This document shows, piece after piece, positions 36,892 through 45,726 of a stretch of DNA of 64,000 nt. Each line of letters starts with the position of its first letter. The stretch's first letter is position 1. Source of the stretch: an uncultured Pelagibacteraceae bacterium. Lineage in GTDB: Bacteria; Pseudomonadota; Alphaproteobacteria; Pelagibacterales; Pelagibacteraceae. Both the position numbers and the translations under genes were made by a program. The notes below the pieces were generated by a model. It was given only the letters and a program-made list of their open reading frames with translations. It had not been told where the DNA came from and ran no database searches. The stretch spans positions 1-64,000 of the forward strand of contig CACFMO010000004.1 in the NCBI GenBank assembly GCA_902567495.1. The letters are read 5' to 3'.

Positions 36892-37734
36892 ATGGACTTA
36901 AATTTAGAAATTCAAAAAAAACTATCTTCTGAGTGGTTTTTGTATCTTCAATCACTTATCTGTTATGAATTTGAAAGGATTGAAAAAGAGGTATCTAAAA
37001 GAAAAAGGATAGTATCAAAAAAATTTAAAAAAAATACGTGGAGTAAAAAAGATGTTAATGAAGGAGGTGGACAATACTTTATACTTAAAAATGGACAGGT
37101 ATTTGACCAGGTAGGTGTAAACTTTTCAAGGGTACAGGGAAGATTTCCTAAAAATTTTAGATCAAAAATACCGGGAGCAAATAAAAATCCTAATTACTGG
37201 GCATCAGGAATTTCGGTTGTTGCTCATATGAAAAATCCTAAAATTCCTGCAATACATTTTAATACAAGATTTATCACTACTTCTAAAAGTTGGTTTGGTG
37301 GCGGTATGGACGTAACACCAAGTTTTAAAGACAATAGAGAAAAAATATTAGTACATAAAAATTTAAAAAATTTATGTATTAAAAATAAAAAAAGTTATAA
37401 TAATTATAAAAAGTGGTGTGATAAGTACTTCTTTATAAAACATAGAGAAGAACCAAGAGGTATTGGAGGAATTTTTTTCGATTATTTGTATAACGATTGG
37501 GATCAAAACTTTAAATTTATAAGGGAGTTGGGACTGTGTTTTCTTACTACCTCTCAAGAGATTATAAATAGTAAAATCAAAAAAAAATGGAATAAAAAAC
37601 ATAAATATGATCAGAACTTAAAAAGAAAAAGGTATGTCGAATTTAATTTGTTATATGATAGAGGTACAAAATTTGGATTAAATACCGGTGGGAATGTAGA
37701 CGCAATTTTTATGTCGTTTCCTCCATTAAATTAA
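36892..37734 (+). CDS. hemF: Oxygen-dependent coproporphyrinogen III oxidase
   Basis: 280 residues, typical. Family motifs include 'GGGQYFILKNGQVFDQVGV' near residue 57, 'HFNTRFI' near 122, 'WFGGGMDVTPSF' near 135, 'EEPRGIGGIFFDYL' near 183 and 'YDRGTKFGLNTGGNVDAIFMSFPP' near the end. It makes protoporphyrinogen IX from coproporphyrinogen III using O2, in line with the aerobic respiratory genes next door. greA follows after 1 bp. Confidence 0.97.
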   Translation: MDLNLEIQKKLSSEWFLYLQSLICYEFERIEKEVSKRKRIVSKKFKKNTWSKKDVNEGGGQYFILKNGQVFDQVGVNFSRVQGRFPKNFRSKIPGANKNPNYWASGISVVAHMKNPKIPAIHFNTRFITTSKSWFGGGMDVTPSFKDNREKILVHKNLKNLCIKNKKSYNNYKKWCDKYFFIKHREEPRGIGGIFFDYLYNDWDQNFKFIRELGLCFLTTSQEIINSKIKKKWNKKHKYDQNLKRKRYVEFNLLYDRGTKFGLNTGGNVDAIFMSFPPLN

Positions 37735-37735
37735 A

Positions 37736-38212
37736 ATGGAAAAAGAACCAATAACAACCCAAGGACTTAAAAAACTTCAAGAAGAGTTAGAAGATTTAAA
37801 AAATAATAAAAGACCAAAAGTAGTTGCGGCTATCGCCGAGGCTAGAGCTCATGGTGACCTAAAAGAGAATGCTGAGTATCATGCTGCAAAAGATCAGCAA
37901 GGCCATATAGAGGGAAGAGTTCTTGAGATTAATGATATCATTGCTAGAGCAAATGTTATTGATGTATCAAAAATTGATAATACAGGAAAAGTTATTTTTG
38001 GTTCAACAGTCTCTGTAAAAGATTTAGAAAATGAAAGTAAAAAAACTTTTAAAATAGTTGGTAAAGACGAAGCTGATATAAGTAAAAATTTAATTTATTT
38101 TAAATCACCAATCGGTAAATCACTTATTGGAAAATCTGTCAAAGATTTGATTACTGTAAATACACCATCGGGTGAAAAAAATTTTGAGATATTAGAAGTT
38201 CAATATATTTAA
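37736..38212 (+). CDS. greA: Transcription elongation factor GreA
   Basis: 158 residues. The N-terminal coiled coil carries the tip acidic residues in 'HGDLKENAEYHAAKDQQG' near residue 38, and the C-terminal FKBP-like domain ends with 'SPIGKSLIGKSVKD' and 'VNTPSGEKNFEIL'. It stimulates transcript cleavage by stalled RNA polymerase. It is probably in one message with hemF. Ends 10 bp before the convergent CCA transferase gene, in an AT-only stretch with short tandem TTTAATTTA units. Confidence 0.97.
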   Translation: MEKEPITTQGLKKLQEELEDLKNNKRPKVVAAIAEARAHGDLKENAEYHAAKDQQGHIEGRVLEINDIIARANVIDVSKIDNTGKVIFGSTVSVKDLENESKKTFKIVGKDEADISKNLIYFKSPIGKSLIGKSVKDLITVNTPSGEKNFEILEVQYI

Positions 38213-38222
38213 TTTATTTAAT

Positions 38223-39470
38223 TTATTTAAATTTTTTTATAGTTTTTGATAATTGATCATCGTCTAAATTAAAATTATTTTCAAGCCACTTACCCTTAAT
38301 CTCTTGAATAGCCTCACCCATTTTTTTTCCACTTTTTAAACCTTTATTTAATAGGTATTCACCAGTGATTGGAAACTTAGGTATAGAAACGTCATCTATT
38401 TTTGACAAATTTTTAATAAATTCATTTGGTTTAAAATTTTTTTTGATTATATTGCTTAATAAAAATAATGATTTTATTTTTTCTTTACCAAACAAAAATA
38501 TATTTTTGCTCAGATCTTTTTTAAAAAAATTTTTATTTGATTGAATTTCTTTAAAATACTTTCCACAAAAATTTAAGTGCTCTTTGGACTCATTTGAAAT
38601 ATTATACTTATGTGAAAAATATTCATGATTGTTTGATCCGTCAATTAGAAGTGAAGCTAAAATATTGTTATTACTTAAAATGTTTGGGGAAAGTTTCCTT
38701 AAAGCTGAAAAATTATCTACCCTTTCAAAGTATTTAAATTCTGGAAAAACTAAATTAAAAATTTTAAGAAAATTTTTATTTTTATTTATTTCATCAAAAT
38801 TTTCCAATTTCAAAATCTTATTTAATTCAATAAATATTCTTTCTTTTGAAAGTTTTGTTACCCCAACCAAATTTTTTTGTATAGCCCGAAGTGTTTCTTT
38901 ATCAAAATCAAAATTTAAATACTCTATTGAAAATCGTACAAATCGTAAAATTCTTAAATAATCTTCTTTAATTCTTTGATCTGGATTTCCGATAAATTTT
39001 ACAACTTTATTTTTTAAGTCAGGAACTCCAAGGTGTGGATCAAAAATTTTACCTTTTTCGCTCATATAAATTGCATTAAAAGTAAAATCTCTTCTTCGAG
39101 AGTCATCTTCCCAATTATCAGTAAATTCCACGGATGCATGCCTTCCATCTGTAGATACATCTTTTCTTAAAGTGGTTATCTCAAAATGCTGTTTTTCCAG
39201 AACTAGTGTTAACGTTCCATGCTCAATTCCAGTTTTTTTCACTTTGATATTTGTTTTTTCAAATTTTTTAATTATTTCCTCTGGTTTTAAAACTGTTGCA
39301 ATATCTATGTCATCAATTTTTTGGTTTAATAAATATTTTCTTACACAACCTCCAACAAACATAGCTTGGGGTTTCTCATGTCCTTCGTTTAAAGTTTTAA
39401 AAATATATTTAATATTTTCTGATTTATAAAATGGAAATAGTAATTTTTTTAATTCGTAAAAAATATTCAT
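38223..39470 (-). CDS. CCA tRNA nucleotidyltransferase / poly(A) polymerase family
   Basis: 415 residues. The class II nucleotidyltransferase head is clear: 'FVGGCVRKYLL' near residue 38 and the metal-binding 'DDIDIAT', followed by 'SRRRDFTFNAIYMS' near 110, 'DLKNKVVKFIG' and the head-neck region 'DYLRILRFVRF'. No HD domain is seen. It repairs or adds the CCA end of tRNAs; the poly(A) polymerase branch cannot be excluded. It lies 4 bp downstream of a tRNA-Gln gene that already encodes CCA. Confidence 0.87.
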   Translation of the reverse strand: MNIFYELKKLLFPFYKSENIKYIFKTLNEGHEKPQAMFVGGCVRKYLLNQKIDDIDIATVLKPEEIIKKFEKTNIKVKKTGIEHGTLTLVLEKQHFEITTLRKDVSTDGRHASVEFTDNWEDDSRRRDFTFNAIYMSEKGKIFDPHLGVPDLKNKVVKFIGNPDQRIKEDYLRILRFVRFSIEYLNFDFDKETLRAIQKNLVGVTKLSKERIFIELNKILKLENFDEINKNKNFLKIFNLVFPEFKYFERVDNFSALRKLSPNILSNNNILASLLIDGSNNHEYFSHKYNISNESKEHLNFCGKYFKEIQSNKNFFKKDLSKNIFLFGKEKIKSLFLLSNIIKKNFKPNEFIKNLSKIDDVSIPKFPITGEYLLNKGLKSGKKMGEAIQEIKGKWLENNFNLDDDQLSKTIKKFK

Positions 39471-39474
39471 ATTT

Positions 39475-39548
39475 TGGCTGGGGCGCTAGGATTCGAACCT
39501 AGGATGGTGGTACCAAAAACCACTGCCTTACCGCTTGGCTACGCCCCA
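39475..39548 (-). tRNA. tRNA-Gln (anticodon TTG)
   Basis: Read on the minus strand, a 7-bp acceptor stem TGGGGCG/CGCCCCA encloses a D arm (AGCCAAGCGGTAAGGC), an anticodon arm GTGGT-TTTTGGT-ACCAC with anticodon TTG, and a T arm with TTCGAAT. The discriminator base is G, followed by an encoded CCA. All stems pair. It lies between ispE and the CCA transferase gene. Confidence 0.96.
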
Positions 39549-39582
39549 ATTCAATTTTTTGATATACCACAAAAAATGAAAT

Positions 39583-40440
39583 TTAAATAGTTTTACCAAC
39601 AACACACCAAAACTTGGGAAATCTTTTTCTGATTTTTTTTAATCCTATATCAGCACTCTTTTTTGTTAAAAATACACCAAAACAAGCAGAACCGGATCCT
39701 GTCACTCTCGAAAACTGACATCTTTTCAAACTCTTTAGCTCAAATAAAATTTTTTTAATTATAGGAAATTTTGATATTACAATACCCTGTAACGAATTTT
39801 GTTCATTTGACAAATTGTTGATTATTTTTTTTTTTGAACTTTTTGAATAAACTGTTTTTGACTTAAAATTATTTAAATTACGAATATTGGAATATATTTC
39901 TTTTGTAGAGCATCTAAGAAAAGGATAAACAAGAATAAAATAAAGCTTAATTTTATTTTTTAAATTTGTAATTTTGTATAATTTTTTTTGAAAAATTTGA
40001 TTTGAATAGAAAAATAATTTTAAATCAGAACCAATATGTTTTGAAAAAATAGACTTATTTTTCTCTGTTAGTTTTTTCTTTTCTACTAAGTTTTTGATTA
40101 AATAGGCCGCATTACTGGAACCACCTCCTAAACCAGAAAAAACGGGAATTTGTTTTTTAATTTTAATATCATACTTAAAATTTTGATCAATAAAACCTTT
40201 TTTCCTTAAAATATAAAGTGATTTAGTTATCGTATTATTTTTATTAATTTTATTACAAAACTTTCCATAAAATTTTACTTTATCTATTTTAGATTTATTT
40301 TTCTTAATTTTTATTTCATCAAATAAATTAATTAAAAAAACTAAACTTTGAATATTGTGAAGTCCAGTATTGTTAACTTTTTTCCCAATATTTAAAAATA
40401 GATTAATTTTAGCAAATGATTTAAACTTTTTATTTCGCAT
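39583..40440 (-). CDS. ispE: 4-diphosphocytidyl-2-C-methyl-D-erythritol kinase
   Basis: 285 residues. GHMP kinase motifs: 'SFAKINLFLNIGKK' at the N-terminus, 'PVFSGLGGGSSNAAYL' near residue 97 and 'RVTGSGSACFGVF' near 250. Fourth step of the MEP isoprenoid pathway; ispH, the last step, is also in this window beside the carotenoid genes. It lies 9 bp after the TPR gene on the same strand. Confidence 0.94.
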   Translation of the reverse strand: MRNKKFKSFAKINLFLNIGKKVNNTGLHNIQSLVFLINLFDEIKIKKNKSKIDKVKFYGKFCNKINKNNTITKSLYILRKKGFIDQNFKYDIKIKKQIPVFSGLGGGSSNAAYLIKNLVEKKKLTEKNKSIFSKHIGSDLKLFFYSNQIFQKKLYKITNLKNKIKLYFILVYPFLRCSTKEIYSNIRNLNNFKSKTVYSKSSKKKIINNLSNEQNSLQGIVISKFPIIKKILFELKSLKRCQFSRVTGSGSACFGVFLTKKSADIGLKKIRKRFPKFWCVVGKTI

Positions 40441-40449
40441 TTATTGTAA

Positions 40450-42153
40450 TCAAATTTTTTCTAAACCAAATAATAATTTATTTTGAATCTTTTTTTTGAG
40501 TTCATCTTCAGTATCCTCTAATGTTAAAACGTATTCCCAATAATATCTTGCTTGAATTTTCTTATCTATCATCCACAGACAGTCAGCAAAATGATCATTA
40601 ACAACTGGATCGTCAGGCATCATTTGTATTGCTCTCTCTAAATGAAATTTGGCTTTATTAAAATTCTTAAGCTTGTATTGAGCCCAACCTAAAGAGTCAG
40701 TTATATATCCATCATTTTTTTTTAAGTTATTTGCTTTCTCTAGCATAGAGAGTGCTTCTTTTGTTTTTTTATTCTGCTCTATCCAAGTGTATGCCAAATA
40801 ATTTAAAGTGTAAGCTTGATTAGGTTCTATCTTGAGAGATAACAGTAAATCTTTTTCCGCTAATTCCCAATTACCATTTCTCTCATAAGCAGTTCCTCTT
40901 CTATCCAAAATTCTAGGATACATTATATTGTCACTTTTCATTGTTGATAAAATATCTGAATAAAGCTTAATTGAATCGCTAAATTTATCATGCCCCCTCA
41001 AAAAATTTGCAAAGTCAAAAGTTCTAAAAATATTTTTATCAATATTCTTATAAATTCTATTTAAGTATTTAAGAGACTTTTCTGAACTATCCAACTCTTC
41101 GATAATTAATGCGATTTCTTTACTTGCATGCCATTTATAAAATGAACCAATTTTAAATAAATCTTCAAAAATTTTTTTTGACTCTTGATACTTTTTTAAC
41201 ATTAGTAAATTTTCTGCAAGTAAAGCATTGTAAGAAAGGAAATTTGGATTTAGAAACTTTGATAAGTTTATATATAAATTTGAAAGTTCATATTTTTTTT
41301 GAACAGATAGAGCATTAGCAAAAGCATAAAATATTTCTGCCAAAATATGCTCTGGTTTGTTACAAGAAAATTGATTTTTATTAAAATTATCTCTATTTAA
41401 ATTTTCCTTAAGCTGATTAATCAATAAGTTTCTAGGATATTTATCTATTGTTAAATCAATAATTGACCTGGCCTCTTCCTCTCTGTCTTTTTTAATCAAA
41501 TAGTTTGCGAAGAAAAAATTATATCTATAAAATTTTCCACTTTCATCTAATATAATTTTTGAAAATTTTTTATCTAAATCGGAATTATCAAAATAACAAT
41601 AAGCAAAAACTTCCTGTATGGCTTTGAAACTACCAAAACTATCTGGCATTGACTTTATTTTATCAATATCTTTAATATTATTTGATATCAAAATTTCAGA
41701 CCAGTTTATTAGGGAAATTTTAAGTGGTTCAAAAATTAATCGATTTTCAATATTAGAGTCTAATTTACTAAAATGTAGTTTGGCCAGAGTATAGTTTTTA
41801 TTTTTAAATTCGTACAAACCTAAAAAAAGTTTATTTTCGAAGTTAGCACTGCCTTTTTTATCTAAACTTTTAGAAAAAGAGTATGCTTCATTATATTTTT
41901 GAAGATTAATCAATGATTGAATAAAAGTTGAAGAAAATTTATTATTTTCTTTTTCTGATTTACTAAATTTATCAAAATATTTTTTTGAAACGTCGTATTC
42001 GAAGTTATTAAAAGCTACTGATCCTGAAAAATAATTGGATATATTTTTGGCATCTTTGCTAAAATCTAATATATTGGAGTGTGAATAAGTCGATATTATA
42101 AAAAATAAAATAGTTAATATGAAAGTTTTAAATATATTGTTGTTTGACGTCAT
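40450..42153 (-). CDS. Tetratricopeptide repeat protein, exported
   Basis: 567 residues. A signal-type hydrophobic N-terminus ('FILTILFFIISTYSHS') is followed by helical repeats; the clearest TPR units are near the C-terminus ('ERNGNWELAEKDLLLSLKIEPNQAYTLNYLAY' region, split over two repeats, and 'LKNFNKAKFHLERAIQMMPDDPVVNDHFAD'). It is probably a periplasmic or outer-membrane scaffold protein; a similar TPR protein precedes ispE in many alphaproteobacteria. No catalytic domain is seen. It starts 5 bp from the divergent UDG gene. Confidence 0.78.
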   Translation of the reverse strand: MTSNNNIFKTFILTILFFIISTYSHSNILDFSKDAKNISNYFSGSVAFNNFEYDVSKKYFDKFSKSEKENNKFSSTFIQSLINLQKYNEAYSFSKSLDKKGSANFENKLFLGLYEFKNKNYTLAKLHFSKLDSNIENRLIFEPLKISLINWSEILISNNIKDIDKIKSMPDSFGSFKAIQEVFAYCYFDNSDLDKKFSKIILDESGKFYRYNFFFANYLIKKDREEEARSIIDLTIDKYPRNLLINQLKENLNRDNFNKNQFSCNKPEHILAEIFYAFANALSVQKKYELSNLYINLSKFLNPNFLSYNALLAENLLMLKKYQESKKIFEDLFKIGSFYKWHASKEIALIIEELDSSEKSLKYLNRIYKNIDKNIFRTFDFANFLRGHDKFSDSIKLYSDILSTMKSDNIMYPRILDRRGTAYERNGNWELAEKDLLLSLKIEPNQAYTLNYLAYTWIEQNKKTKEALSMLEKANNLKKNDGYITDSLGWAQYKLKNFNKAKFHLERAIQMMPDDPVVNDHFADCLWMIDKKIQARYYWEYVLTLEDTEDELKKKIQNKLLFGLEKI

Positions 42154-42158
42154 AAAAT

Positions 42159-42881
42159 ATGAAAAAAAAATTTAAATCAATTAAAGTTAAACTTTATCAT
42201 AAACTAATAAATAATAAACTGATCTATGACAATAAACCGCTAAATAGATACAAGAATAGTGTTAATATAATTCCGAATATGAGTTTAACTAAAAAACAAA
42301 ATTTATTGTCTTTACTCAAAGATAAAATTAAATCAATCAGAAATTGTGAACTCAAAAAAAATGCAACTAATCTGGTTTTTTCTGATGGCAATGCACTGGC
42401 TAAAATAATGATTATTGGCGAAGGACCAGGAGCTAACGAAGATAAAGAGGGAAAACCTTTTGTTGGTAGAGCTGGAAAACTACTTGATAAAATGCTTGAG
42501 TCTATCAAGCTGAACAGAAAAAATGTTTATATTTCAAACGTAGTGAATTTCAGACCTCCAGAAAACAGAAAGCCGACCGAAGAAGAAATAATTAGATATC
42601 TTCCATTTTTAGAAAAACATATAGAGATAATAAATCCTAAAATTTTGTTGTTGTTAGGAAGTACTGCATTGAATGCAATAATAGGAAATGAATTAGTTAT
42701 ATCCAAAGCAAGAGGAAAATGGATAAATAAAAAAATCGGTAATATTGAAACAAGTGTTATAGCATCTTTCCATCCTGCCTTTTTAATGAGACAGCCTGAT
42801 CAAAAAAAATTTGCATGGGAAGATTTAAAGATGATTAGGAAAAAGATTTCTGAATTTAAAATTAATTTGAATGGCAAATAA
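42159..42881 (+). CDS. Uracil-DNA glycosylase, family 4-like
   Basis: 240 residues. Motifs: 'IIGEGPGANEDKEGKPFVGRAG' near residue 86, 'YISNVVNFRPPENRKPT' near 125, 'LLLGSTALNA' near 166 and 'ASFHPAFLMRQP' near 205. The fold and motifs fit family 4 uracil-DNA glycosylase. The iron-sulfur cysteines of classic family 4 members are mostly missing: only one is seen in 'RNCELKK', while the two in the 'RPP' region read Phe and a non-Cys residue. I recall this variant in other alphaproteobacteria. It overlaps rnhB by 11 bp. Confidence 0.87.
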   Translation: MKKKFKSIKVKLYHKLINNKLIYDNKPLNRYKNSVNIIPNMSLTKKQNLLSLLKDKIKSIRNCELKKNATNLVFSDGNALAKIMIIGEGPGANEDKEGKPFVGRAGKLLDKMLESIKLNRKNVYISNVVNFRPPENRKPTEEEIIRYLPFLEKHIEIINPKILLLLGSTALNAIIGNELVISKARGKWINKKIGNIETSVIASFHPAFLMRQPDQKKFAWEDLKMIRKKISEFKINLNGK

Positions 42882-43440
42882 ATTATTCGCAGGTGTGGAC
42901 GAGGTTGGAAGAGGTTGTTTAGCAGGACCTGTTGTTTCTTGTGTGGTGATTTTAAAGAAGAATATTAAAAAAAAGTTATTAAAAGATTCAAAGATGATTC
43001 CTTTCAAAGATCGTTTATATATTGCAGATCACATTAAAAAAAATTCTTGGTTTTCTATAGGTGTTGCGTCTGTGAGTGAAATAGATAAATATAATATATT
43101 TAATGCTTCACTACTTTCAATGGAAAGAGCAATTAAAAAATTGAAAAAAAAACCTGATCTTTATTTAATAGATGGCACGCATGGTCCAAAAAAAATAAAG
43201 AATTTTAAAACAGTGATTAAAGGTGACCAGAAAATAAAATGTATTTCTGCGGCATCAATAGTAGCAAAAGTTTTTAGGGATCTTTATATGATCAAATTGG
43301 GAAATAAATTTCCTCAATATAATTGGCAAAAAAATTTTGGGTACGGGACCTTGCAACATTTAAATGCATTAAAAAAATTTGGAATTTCTAATTACCATCG
43401 AAAAAGTTATAGACCTGTACACAATATCTTGTCAAAATAA
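42871..43440 (+). CDS. rnhB: Ribonuclease HII
   Basis: 189 residues. The DEGR-type catalytic motif reads 'GVDEVGRGCLAGPVV' near residue 8, then 'DSKMIPFKDR' and 'LIDGTHGPKK' near 107. It removes single ribonucleotides and RNA from DNA hybrids. RNase HI (rnhA) is also in this window. The gene ends directly at the inverted repeat upstream of ccrM. Confidence 0.96.
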   Translation: MANKLFAGVDEVGRGCLAGPVVSCVVILKKNIKKKLLKDSKMIPFKDRLYIADHIKKNSWFSIGVASVSEIDKYNIFNASLLSMERAIKKLKKKPDLYLIDGTHGPKKIKNFKTVIKGDQKIKCISAASIVAKVFRDLYMIKLGNKFPQYNWQKNFGYGTLQHLNALKKFGISNYHRKSYRPVHNILSK

Positions 43441-43498
43441 GAATCTTCAACACACGATAGACTCTTTTTTTCTTAAAAAAAAAATTGACTGAAGATTC
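43441..43498. repeat. Nested inverted repeat between rnhB and ccrM
   Basis: GAATCTTCA at 43441-43449 pairs exactly with TGAAGATTC at 43490-43498. Inside is a second potential stem, seven T (43465-43471) against a run of ten A (43475-43484). It could end rnhB transcription or shape the ccrM promoter region. Both outer arms contain a GANTC site. Confidence 0.5.
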
Positions 43499-43513
43499 AA
43501 TTTCGGGTTGAAT
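43485..43513 (+). promoter_or_regulatory. Likely ccrM promoter with GANTC in the spacer
   Basis: TTGACT, a 17-bp spacer and TTGAAT, 7 bp before the ccrM ATG. The spacer contains GATTC (43494-43498). Two more GANTC sites lie just upstream: GAATC at 43441 and GACTC at 43460. GANTC is the site methylated by CcrM, so methylation state could feed back on its own transcription. The -10 is only 4 of 6. Confidence 0.45.
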
Positions 43514-43520
43514 TCATTAA

Positions 43521-44591
43521 ATGACGAAATTTTGTAACAGGATTATCAACGGAGAATCTTTAGAAGTTTTAAAAAAAATTCCAAGTAAAACTTTTGATTT
43601 AGTTTTTGCTGACCCTCCTTACAACATGCAAATTGGTCAAAAATTAAAGCGACCCGATAATAGCAAAGTTAATGGTGTTAATGATAAGTGGGATCAATTT
43701 TTAAACTTCAAACATTATGATGAATTTTCCAAGGAGTGGTTAAAAGAATGCAAAAGAATTTTAAAGGACAATGGTTCTATGTGGGTGATAGGCACTTATC
43801 ATAATATTTTCAGACTTGGTTATCATATTCAAAACTTAAATTATTGGATTTTAAATGATGTGATTTGGAGAAAAAATAATCCAATGCCAAATTTTAAAGG
43901 AACGCGATTTACAAATGCACATGAAACATTGATTTGGGCATCAAAAAGTAAAAAATCAAAATACACATTTAATTATCAATCCTTAAAATGCTTAAATGAT
44001 GATTTACAAATGAGATCTGACTGGACGCTTCCAATTTGCAATGGAAAAGAAAGACTGAAAAAAAATGGAAAGAAAATTCATTCAACACAAAAACCTGAGG
44101 CCTTGTTGCATAGAATTATATTAGCAACAACAAATAAAGGTGATTTAATATGTGACCCATTTATAGGTACAGGAACCTCAGCTGTTGTTGCAAAAAAACT
44201 TGGTAGAAAATTTTTTGGAATAGAAAAAGATAAGAAATATTTTAGTGCAGCAAATAAGAGAGTAAATTCAACAAAAATTATTGAAGATAATTATCTTGAT
44301 ACAGTTGAGAATAATAAGTCTAAACCTAGGATACCTTTTGGTTCCTTAGTTGAAATGGGTATAATAAAACCAGGTTCTATTTTATTTGATCAAAAAAGGA
44401 AATTTAACGCCAAAATAATGGCTGATGGAAGTTTAAAACATAAGGGTAATGAAGGATCAATTCACAGAGTAGCGGCTAAAATCATGGGAACCGAAAGTTA
44501 TAATGGCTGGACTTACTGGTATTGCAATATAAAGGGAAACTCAGTTTCTATAGATAATTTGAGACAAAGATTAATATCAAAAAATTCTTAA
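43521..44591 (+). CDS. ccrM: CcrM-like adenine-N6 DNA methyltransferase (GANTC)
   Basis: 356 residues, matching CcrM length. Beta-class order: catalytic 'FADPPYNMQIG' near residue 30 and SAM motif 'CDPFIGTGTSAVVAKKLGR' near 215. The C-terminal ~80-residue domain with 'HRVAAKIMGTESYNGWTYW' is the alphaproteobacterial CcrM extension used in DNA recognition. It methylates GANTC and couples replication to cell-cycle transcription in Caulobacter and relatives. No restriction enzyme is adjacent, consistent with an orphan methylase. It ends 1 bp from the convergent monooxygenase gene. Confidence 0.93.
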   Translation: MTKFCNRIINGESLEVLKKIPSKTFDLVFADPPYNMQIGQKLKRPDNSKVNGVNDKWDQFLNFKHYDEFSKEWLKECKRILKDNGSMWVIGTYHNIFRLGYHIQNLNYWILNDVIWRKNNPMPNFKGTRFTNAHETLIWASKSKKSKYTFNYQSLKCLNDDLQMRSDWTLPICNGKERLKKNGKKIHSTQKPEALLHRIILATTNKGDLICDPFIGTGTSAVVAKKLGRKFFGIEKDKKYFSAANKRVNSTKIIEDNYLDTVENNKSKPRIPFGSLVEMGIIKPGSILFDQKRKFNAKIMADGSLKHKGNEGSIHRVAAKIMGTESYNGWTYWYCNIKGNSVSIDNLRQRLISKNS

Positions 44592-45726
44592 TTAGTTGTA
44601 AACTTTTCCAATATAACTATTTAAAAAGATTTTATTTTTTAACATTACTTTTAAAGATTCATTTCTAATCGTTTTTAAGATTGGATTAGAAAAATGGAAT
44701 ATACGATAATTTAATTTAGATCTTCGATTAATAACTTTTGTTCTCTCTAATCTTTTTTTGAAAAAAAGATCTGGAGTATGTTTATTATCTTTAGATAAAA
44801 AATTAAATAATTCATTAGCAGCCTCGATTGACTGAGAGGCGCCCTGAGCCATAGTAGGAGGAAAAGTAAAAAAAGCGTCTCCTATATAAAATAAATTTTC
44901 ATAAATTGATTTTGAGGGTTTTTTTGAAGTATAAATCGGCCAATATTCTAATTTGTTCTCAAAAAGACTTTCTAAATTTTTTATTTTGTGAAATTATTTC
45001 TTTTTTAATTAGTGCTTTCAAATCAATATTATTGGATAATTTTTGACGTATTATACAAACAACGTTTAATTCACCTTTTTTATTAATTGGGTAGATTACG
45101 ATATGTGAATTTTTAAGCATGATTAGGGATATACTGTTTTTATCATAGTTAGACACCGGTAAATTTTTAAGGATTGTTCTTATTGCAATTGATCCATTAT
45201 AGACTGGTTGAATACTTTTGTTTTCTACAATTGATTTTGTATTTGAAAAGACACCATCTGAAATAACTATGAAATCTACCAGATCATTTGTGTTATCTTT
45301 AAAATTAATTAAAAGCTTTTCTTTAATTTGCGAAATTTTTTTTACCTCTTTTCCGAATCTCAGATTATTTGCAAATAATTCATTTTTTAGAAATTCAATT
45401 AAAACTGATCTTTTTAAAGTTGTATACTTAAATTCTTCAGAATTAAATCTTGATAGATTTAAATCACAAATCTTATGATTGTCGCTTGAATAAAAATTTA
45501 AATTAGATGGATTAGAAAATTCTTTATTATCTAAACTGGATAATCCAATTTTATTTAAAATAGAAACGCTATTAGGTGCCAATTGTATTCCATAACCTTC
45601 TTCGAGGCTTAATGTTTTTTCTTTTTCATAAACCATTATTTCAAAATTTAAATTATTTTTAAATAGATTTGCTATAGTCAATCCTGCAATTCCAGAACCT
45701 ATAACTGCAATTTTTTTTTTCATCAA
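44592..45726 (-). pseudogene. FAD-dependent aromatic-ring monooxygenase-like gene, frameshifted
   Basis: Two ORFs (255 and 86 residues) form one gene. The N-terminal ORF has the FAD motif 'IAVIGSGIAGLTIANLF'; the C-terminal part has the second FAD motif 'FYIGDAFFTFPPTMAQGA', with an alanine-free GD site typical of UbiH/salicylate hydroxylase relatives. The frame breaks in six identical bases at 44977-44982 (A6 in the coding strand). Removing one base restores continuous reading through to 44592, about 378 residues, a normal length. It could be a real lesion or an indel error. It overlaps mutY by 4 bp. Confidence 0.8.

Noticed and set aside
38206-38235. Tandem TTTAATTTA units between greA and the CCA transferase gene as a functional repeat
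   Set aside because: Only about three short imperfect units in an AT-only junction; likely low-complexity sequence.
44853-44959. Gap between two monooxygenase ORFs read as intergenic
   Set aside because: In the shifted frame it encodes continuous protein including the second FAD motif, so it is part of one frameshifted gene.
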